Shown here: piece by piece, positions 57,369 to 64,000 of the stretch
Position numbering within the stretch: position 1 is the stretch's first letter
How the letters are laid out: the number at the start of each line of letters is the position of its first letter
Assembly: GCA_001683735.1 (NCBI GenBank)
Contig: LUGG01000002.1
Location: 3,100,001-3,164,000, forward strand
Direction: 5' to 3'
From: Grifola frondosa
Taxonomy: Eukaryota; Basidiomycota; Agaricomycetes; Polyporales; Grifolaceae
Length of the DNA: 64,000 nt
The notes under the pieces: model-generated
The model's input: only the letters and a program-made list of their open reading frames with translations
The model's database searches: none
Told to the model about the DNA's origin: nothing
Translations under genes and position numbers: made by a program

Positions 57369-59370
57369 GTAAGCACTAAAATTTTGAATAAACTATAAAT
57401 CTTACCTCATCAATTAACATTTGGAATTCTGGATCCATCATTTTCTCCTCTAGTAACTCTTCTTTCTGCTATAGCATATGAATCAGAATTGTTTATATAA
57501 ATCAATATATAAATACCTCATCATCATCCTAATGCAATACTTTTAAGTCACACCTCTCAATCATACATTTATCCAACTCTTACCTCATCATCTTGAGATT
57601 CAAGGCCATACAGTGACATAATAAATGGCTACACATGCATCTTCCATTTGGGGATTATGTGAGAGATTGCTTGGCAGTACATTGGTGTAGCTGTACTGCA
57701 TATTACTTGTCAGTGTACAATCCTGGTATAAAAAGAAGATGGCTTTACATGTTGATGCAGATGGCAATGAACAGCAGCACAAAGATTGGCACTGCAATTT
57801 TCCACTGTGACCCAGAAATGGCATACACTCAGAGGCTCGGGCATCTGTGCCAAGGGGAAGGATGGCCTTGGTGTCAAGGTCTTCGAGGTGGGAAAGATAC
57901 ACCTCCAAGAGGTGTATAGTATCAAGAAGTTCATGGGGTGATAACAATTGAATGAGGTGAAGGGTACTGCCAAAGGTAAATAAATTTAAGGTGGGCCAAG
58001 CAACTGTGTTGTTAGTGGCAGCAGCAGTGGTGGAAGACCAGTGAAATATGAGATTCAATGATAATGCAGACATTCTAGGCAATGGGTGAGAGACAGCAGG
58101 GCATCTTTGATTAAGGATGCAAGGACAAAGTCCTTGGGCAATGGATGAGAAAAAAAGATCATTTAATCAACAGGATCACATGTCTAAAATATGTCATTGT
58201 TGTTCCTCTCACAAGTTCAACTCGACAAAGTCAGATATTGAATAGTCACAGTTTTGTATATATATATCATATATAAATAATCAAGACTTCTATATAAAAT
58301 CACTAACCAATATGATTCTGATATGCATTTTCAAAATACTCTGAAGATGGAAACCAAGATGAAGAGTAAGATCATTCAAGATAATCTTGTCAAGCTGAAG
58401 ACCAATTTGCAAGATGAAGACACCTCAAGACTACCATAAGAGGGTGTAACTTTCCTGATGTCTCTCGCAATGTGTGTGATGAGTGCAGGTCAATGCACTT
58501 AAAGCTATGTTTCCTAACCTTAACCCATCTAGGGGTTTACCCTATTATCCATGTGATTCTTCGAATTTTGGAGATGAGTATGTTCTTCTCTATATAAGAG
58601 ATTTTAAACATCAACAAATGTCCCAAGAGGAGAGCAGAATTATTAGGATTTTTTTTCAGGAGCTAGTGAAAATTGAACATCTGAAATTTGGTGTTGGGCA
58701 CATCTCCACTTATCAACTGGGCAGATTGCTTGATCTATGTGAAAGGAGTCACTAAAACAGCCAGACAAGATATGAGCAGCAAGGAATGTTAAAGTGAGCA
58801 TCCATTTTTCACCTGCTTCAGCATTATTTATAATTTGTTAGATCTGCCAAAATGGGGTGGTTTACTTTGGTGAAGTTATACAGTGACCTGGATTCACTTC
58901 TTCAAGATGCTTCCTACAGCACAGTGTTATCAGTTACATAGCGAGAGCAGAACAGATTGGTTGCAATTAACATGAAGGAAATTGAAGCAGTTGTAGGTAT
59001 GGTTTTACACACATAGGCTCTGGATTGTGCACTACACTCTGACCAAGTCAGTCACATCATGAAATCTGGAGAGAGGTTTTTTGTAGTTCAGAAGCTTGGC
59101 CTTGATGTTACATACATGGCTAGGATCACTGAGAGTATTACACAGCATTCCTAACTGGCCAAATGTTCATGTATCTTCTCAGCCATATTACCTCTCATTA
59201 TGATTAACATGCATACCTTCTCACACTTCATATTATAGGCTTATATAGCAGAATGAATATTCACCATTGTAACATACATGATGATAGAATTGAATACATA
59301 ACTAACATATCAAAAGGGTCTGCATGTGCAAAGTAGCATCATATATCACCTCGAACTGTTGCAACACTAC
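57369..59370. other. Mostly non-coding, weak frames only
   Basis: Overlapping frames at 57,600-58,082 lie on opposite strands, and a 90-codon plus frame lies at 58,483-58,755 (NLNPSRGLPYYPCDSSNFGD). The latter has acceptable composition but no recognised domain. The rest is AT-rich. Confidence 0.3.
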
Positions 59371-59376
59371 TACAAA

Positions 59377-59745
59377 CAGAAGATGGATGTGAGGACAATC
59401 TCGATGGCTGAACATGATGGCAGAAGGTGGATGTGAGCAGACATATTAGTGAGCAGGAGGTGTGCACAGGCACAGCATTGATGATGGGAGGTGAACATGA
59501 CTGGACAGAGTAGTGAGTGGGAGGTGTATGTGGGCAGACATAGCAGCAAGTGGAAGGTGCACACAGGCAGAGTGATAATGATGGGAGGTGTGCACAGGTG
59601 AATGTAGCAGCGAGCAGGAGGTGTGCAGGTGTGTGCAGACAGTGTTGATGATGGGGTGAGTGGGAGATGCATGTTGACAAAGTGTTAACAACAGGAGGTG
59701 GACATGGGTGGACAGAGCAGTGAGTGATGGGAGACCACTGCACCT
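59377..59745. repeat. Minisatellite, ~31-33-bp units
   Basis: About ten degenerate units, each starting [AG]GGAGGTG and containing CACAGGC, GACAGAG or GCAGACA followed by GTGAGTG or GATGATG. The unit length is mostly 31-33 bp, with one or two longer units. Open frames on the minus strand here are by-products of the repeat. Confidence 0.85.
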
Positions 59746-60333
59746 CACTAGGAGGTATTATCCTACTGACACACCGAAGTTTTTGTCAAAACATTGCACC
59801 AACTGATTGTAACAAGGGACACTCACCATGTTTCAGAATACTGAGATAGCTAGCTACAGACTGAGGTTCCTCATTACACACCTTGGTGGATTTTTTTACC
59901 TCTTATACCTCTTTTGATATCAGTTTGAGAACACCGTTTGTGGATCTGATTACTAGTATGTTGTGTACACTAAGAAGAATAGCCTACTTATATAATCACA
60001 TACATTTGAAAGAATATAGATGGACACAAATTCAAGCTACTTTCAAATGTTATGTAATCAAAGAAATCAATGCAATTCTAGCTTAGCAGATCTTTGGTAA
60101 ATATTGCTTTATTCTGGTATATTTATCGGTGCTTTTCCTCTCAGCAATCTGGCATGCTTGGTGGTGTTAGATTCTGGGCAAGCGGATTCTCAACAAGGAT
60201 GAAGTACTATGTACCTGATCTGTCTTTGCAGGCAATGACCAGCTCTGCTAGCTTTTCATCTACTAATTGTCCCACATTCTACTTATATATCTCTCAGATC
60301 ATTGTAATGTCTTGTGAGTCTGTGGCCAGGTTA

Positions 60334-60710
60334 GTGCTGCCACAGCTTAGTCACACTTGTTTCAGTTTTTTAGGTATTCTGACATGAGTTTTGCAGATAA
60401 TGACATGATCTTAATTGAAATTAATAGCTAAGATGCATATGTATTTTAATATAGCACAACCATTTGCATTATTATTTTTAATATGTTTCAATCCCAGTTA
60501 CATTGGTAAAAAAGCTAACTAAAAAGTCGGACTTTGCAATCAGCCTTTTGGCCATATCTCCATCAATACAAGGTATAGGATTTTGATCTTTGGAACACTT
60601 ATACAGCTATATCTAGACTACAAAATAAATGTGAGATCACTATGATACCTGAAAAACTGCACAAGTTATGAGTTATATACCATTTAGGCCTGACTTAGTT
60701 ACAGCAACAC
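60334..60710 (-). mobile_element. MITE copy F, inverted, full length
   Basis: It opens GTGCTGCCACAGCTTAGTCA and ends GTTACAGCAACAC, flanked by TA at 60,332-60,333 and 60,711-60,712. About 377 bp, more diverged than copies A-C. Confidence 0.85.
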
Positions 60711-60712
60711 TA

Positions 60713-61189
60713 GGCCGGGTTCCTCCAATCTCAACAAAGTTGTCAATTTTATCTGACAGTCTCTTGCCAAATGGCTCGAGAAATTGACCAACTGTATCAG
60801 ACTGTAAGTCACTCATTTTTTAGTGCAAAAAGCTTGTTCAGTATCACTCAAGTTCACTAGTCAGTCAACAATAATGACCAAAATATTTAAAGTGCTTCAG
60901 TCATAGGATTATTACTTGTTGAATATTTTACTTAACTGCTTGATGAGCTTGTTGTTGATCTGAAAAATAGTGAAATGGCCTTAAAAGGGAATTCAGAGAA
61001 TTCAGATGTGACAGTGAACATTTCATGTTTCATTCTGATTTTCATCTTTTTCGATGCTTAATGCTCTGTTTTGTCTTAAAAGTGGTTTCAAATAGTGATC
61101 TTATGTGTCTTATGCATCTTAATTTACTTATTTCAAGACAAAAAGTGAGATAAAAGTGAGATAAGTGAAATCCGACATTTGCTGATGCT
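60713..61189. other. AT-rich spacer, no recognised gene
   Basis: AT-rich DNA ending in a short direct duplication (AAAAGTGAGATAAAAGTGAGATAAGTG). The composition changes sharply to GC-rich at about 61,190. Confidence 0.4.
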
Positions 61190-61191
61190 TG

Positions 61192-61657
61192 TCATCCATG
61201 CTGAACCAGTTCAGGATGGATGCCAGCGGTTGGGGGAGCTTCAATACCGGTGCCGCCGCCGTCGTGTGCAGTGCACGCCCTCTGTCCTGTATGGAGCGGG
61301 ACGAGTGGATGAAGGACGGCGGTGAGCTGCTGAGATGGACAGGCGAAGAGGAGTGCGGCATCATGACGGGCGTCTGAGGAACATGTCAAACTCGGGGTTG
61401 TGGTCGGGCTGCACGGCGAGGGACTCATCCCAGAAGTCTGTGTAGTCGGTGCCCGAAGAGAGGAGCACGGGTGGAGGGGAAATGCAGTTGGTGGGGAGGA
61501 AGAAGGCGGGCAGGCGAGCGGCCTGGTGATGCAAAGGCAGCCCGTATGTACCAGAAGACAAGGCGGCGGGTATTGACGACGACGAGGCGGCAGCAGCAGA
61601 GGACGAGGAGGTGGCGGACCCGGCACACAGCAGACTCTGCTGAGGCTCAGGGTGCAT
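61192..61657 (-). pseudogene. Unrecognised GC-rich gene fragment
   Basis: The minus frame 61,657-61,361 reads LPTNCISPPPVLLSSGTDYT, then FWDESLAVQPDHNPEFDMFL. After a one-base shift near 61,385 it continues as MMPHSSSPVHLSSSPPSFIH and LPQPLASILNWFSMDDKHQQ down to the compositional border. The Ser/Pro-rich style is typical of a fungal regulatory protein. No family could be named. It looks like another decayed host gene. Confidence 0.4.
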
Positions 61658-61942
61658 TAAATTGGCATTGGGTAGCTAAGATCCTCGCATGGATGCTGTT
61701 GGTCTCGGCGCCCATCCGCTTGTGCTGCATCGATGCATACAACACCACAGGCTTCGCCACCACCTTTTTCGTCTTCTTCCCCCATAACGACTGCGTAACG
61801 TGTGCCGCATCAGACTCCCGCTTGTCAACGTGCAAATGAAGAGGCTGTGCGCGATATCGGACAGTTCACAATGAGTACATTGGAGAGAATGGAGATAAGC
61901 AATATTTACGAGCTCGCGCACCGCCCCGTGTCGTTCCCCCGC

Positions 61943-62262
61943 CCTCCACTTCTGGCCCACCCGCGCTGCCCTGTTCCAACAAGTATGCGCTCGTCCAGCT
62001 GCTCTCGCTCCCGACTACGCTCCCTCGTGACCCAAGATGCGACAGCAGCGCGTACGACTCCTCCGTGTCCGCGTCCAACACTGCACTTGTGCGCTCTGCG
62101 CGCAACGCAGGCGATGCTCCACCGACCCCGGCGCGCTTGCACCCACAGACACCGGGTTCCCGACGGAGAAGTTTGGCGACGGAGCGCCCCCGGGACGAGC
62201 GTAGAGAGCATGGGTGCAGAGAGCGCGAACGCATGCTGAGGCATTGGCTCCGCAGAGGAGCC
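61943..62262 (+). repeat. GC-rich dispersed repeat, copy 2
   Basis: Direct-orientation partner of 16,697-17,000. It shares the CCACTTCTGGCCCACCCGC start and the GCATTGGCTC end, with indels between. Both copies sit next to Asp/Lys-coding GACGACGAGGCGG-type low-complexity DNA, though on different sides. Confidence 0.8.
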
Positions 62263-62339
62263 GGGGAGATGAGAGCACTGCACGGAGGCGGTCAGCACAG
62301 TCTACAGCTGCGAAGCACTTCGCACCTACCACTTTACAC

Positions 62340-63200
62340 CATGTGCTCGATGACGGTCAATTGTGAGGTCAGTGATGACAACGCCAAGTCGCCAAGTGCG
62401 CAGGTGGCGCACAATTCGAATACGACATGATGGGCGTACCTAGCACAGACGATGCTGAGCGTGCAGATGGCATACGACTCGAGCTTGATGTGAACGCGAC
62501 TCGATGCGGAGACACACACACACTGCATACAATTAATGCCTATGATGTGACGACGGTGCGGGCTGTTCAGGATCAAATGGCCAGAAGGGGGAGATCCCAG
62601 ATAGCCAAGTTACTGAGGACATGGAGGGAGAGGGGAGCCCATAGAAAACATAGCACAGGATGGTGGTAGATGGTGGTGCAGAACAAGCCCGACAGAGGAA
62701 CTTAGGAAGAGCATGCCACGTCAAGATACTTGAGTCATGCAGCGATGTTGCAGTTCGTAAGTACAAACGGAGCAGGCAGCGACACATAGACAAGACAACG
62801 CAAAACAGAGCATCACACAGTTGCGACAGTCGAGTGTGCAAAACAAGCACGAGCCAGCCGCGAAACACGAGCCAGAATCATGTTTATCGTCTCGACATTG
62901 CAACAAAGTCAGATCTGACAGCAACTTACCTGAATATACCGAAGTATCAACGAGGCGCCGCGATCTGCCTCAGTGTTCTTCGTTCTGTTCATCAGGACTT
63001 TTCACTGGGAATAGCCATGAGGTCGTCCATGTTGCACTGGGGCGAAAACTTGGGCGGCTGATCTGCATCCAGCGCTGACTGCTTGCAGGTGGAATCCGGG
63101 CCGAGCCTGCACAGTGGCATATTTCCTTATTTGGTTTCTAAAAGAATTTCTCAGGAAATGCTCTGACAAGGGAAGTATAAAAGCCATACCGTTCATAGAC
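62340..63200. other. No confirmed gene
   Basis: Frames on both strands of up to 133 codons (such as 62,660-63,061) lack domains. The stretch may contain the promoter of the gene that follows. Confidence 0.35.
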
Positions 63201-63273
63201 CGGTGCCCCACTTCCTGATGTTTCCCCAGTTTGCTGACGGCACTTCCCCCACATTCATCAGGCATCAGGTTAG

Positions 63274-64000
63274 CCCTGTCGCCGCCGTCCCCCCCGCTCG
63301 TATCAACTGGCGGCGCCGAAAAGGCCCCCGGCTGGGGGTGATGGGTTTGCGGCCACGGGCCAGCCCGCCGCCACCACTCCGCCCCTGACCACCCCTCTCT
63401 CCCGCCCAGCTGCTCCGCCCGCAGCCCCCCCTTCTCCAATCAACTTGCCCGGGGAGGTTGAGTTCGCTATGTCCAAACTTGAGGCTTGGAATGCCGAGGA
63501 CTCTCAAGGCCAGGACTTCAAAATTGATGTGAGCACGTGGGGGGAGGAGGATCGCAATCGTTTCTTGGAATATATGGAGGAGCTGCACAAGTATGGACCC
63601 CAATCTTTCCCTATCTTGTCAGCAATGATAACACAATCACAGGTATACACTCACCAGCGACGGAATCCTCACGGTGACGTGGCCGACAGTGGCCCATGAA
63701 ATGCTTGCAACGGAAGTAAGCCGGGCTTTCCAGTCTGAAGGCTCGGACATCTGGGAGGCTTGTACCCCAGGTGGCAGCGGCCACATTCGAAGCCGCGAAT
63801 CATTTGCCAAGGATCCCGATTGGAGCTTTTTGGGCCCGCCGGAGACAGGCGGCGGCCCCAACGAGGACTCTGAGTCTGCGTACCGCCGAGTCACACCGGT
63901 CATCTTCGGCGAGATCGCCCTTTCCCAGACCTTGAAAGACGTTCGGGAAGCCGTGGGGAAGGCCATATGTTCAACTGCGGGACTGGTGAAGATGGCAATG
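63274..64000 (+). CDS. PD-(D/E)XK-nuclease-like protein, partial (runs off the end)
   Basis: The exon ending at 63,590 has a Pro/Ala-rich lead (TTPPLTTPLSRPAAPPAAPP), then LPGEVEFAMSKLEAWNAEDS and GEEDRNRFLEYMEELHK. A 52-nt intron (63,591-63,642, GTATGG...CACAG) joins it in frame to TLTSDGILTVTWPTVAHEML. The exon then reads SFAKDPDWSFLGP and VTPVIFGEIALSQTLKDV and stays open to the window end. The K-x-PD-x-SF block followed by PVIFGE-x-A resembles the D...ExK-type core seen in restriction-endonuclease-like (Uma2-type) proteins that are frequent in basidiomycetes. This assignment is by pattern only. The start is unclear: no ATG lies in frame upstream before 63,469, so an earlier exon is likely. 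No lesion is seen. Confidence 0.5.

Noticed and set aside
59339..59748. Three minus-strand frames of 100-134 codons rich in Cys, His, Ser and Pro
   Set aside because: They are all produced by the ~32-bp tandem repeat and read in all three frames.
1..64000. tRNA, rRNA, CRISPR or telomere repeats
   Set aside because: No cloverleaf with a GTTCGA-type T-loop, no rRNA core sequence, no spaced identical repeats and no TTAGGG array was noticed.

Overview
The window looks like nuclear DNA of a mushroom-forming basidiomycete (Agaricomycete). Short GT-AG introns of about 45-85 nt are common. The transposon families are typical of Agaricomycetes: Plavaka, Helitron, and KDZ (Kyakuja-Dileera-Zisupton) with a cysteine cluster and a TET/JBP-like oxygenase. 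The host-gene relics match fungal families. No tRNA, rRNA, CRISPR or bacterial-style operon was seen. All reading was by eye; no database was consulted.

Layout. 1-9,400 is AT-rich transposon debris: a Plavaka transposase remnant (955-1998, minus), a detached KDZ-type end (2051-2540), and a broken Helitron (3486-7232) flanked by two inverted copies of a ~377-bp TA-flanked MITE. 9,700-22,200 is GC-rich and holds decayed but recognisable host genes: MID1 calcium-channel subunit, an SREBP-like bHLH factor, eIF2B epsilon (GCD6) and a fungal-specific transcription factor domain. It also holds a cysteine-cluster gene (13,828-15,918, minus). Introns survive in several relics, so they descend from genomic DNA, not from retrocopies.

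23,182-24,690 is the C-terminal end of a second, dead KDZ transposase. 24,716-26,889 is a further KDZ-type end with tandem repeats and one decayed cargo gene.

The main object is a ~21.9-kb KDZ element at about 27,792-49,647, bounded by imperfect terminal inverted repeats with a possible ACAATG target duplication. Inside, on the minus strand, lie three small cargo genes (two with intact spliced frames), the cysteine-cluster KDZ transposase and a TET/JBP-like 2-oxoglutarate/Fe(II) dioxygenase. Further genes follow: a plus-strand cargo gene split by a 3-kb insertion (truncated MITE plus a 3'-5' exonuclease-family gene), an acidic minus-strand gene and a long plus-strand gene with a coiled-coil end. 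By analogy with described fungal KDZ elements, the transposase would move the element and the oxygenase could act on 5-methylcytosine. In this copy both are damaged. Several lesions are TGA codons where arginine is expected, which fits CGA-to-TGA decay.

49,650-61,000 is AT-rich, with few recognisable genes, two more MITEs and a minisatellite. From 61,190 to the end the sequence is GC-rich again. It carries a degenerate gene fragment, a second copy of a ~310-bp repeat first seen at 16,697, and a partial gene with a PD-(D/E)XK-nuclease-like pattern running off the end.
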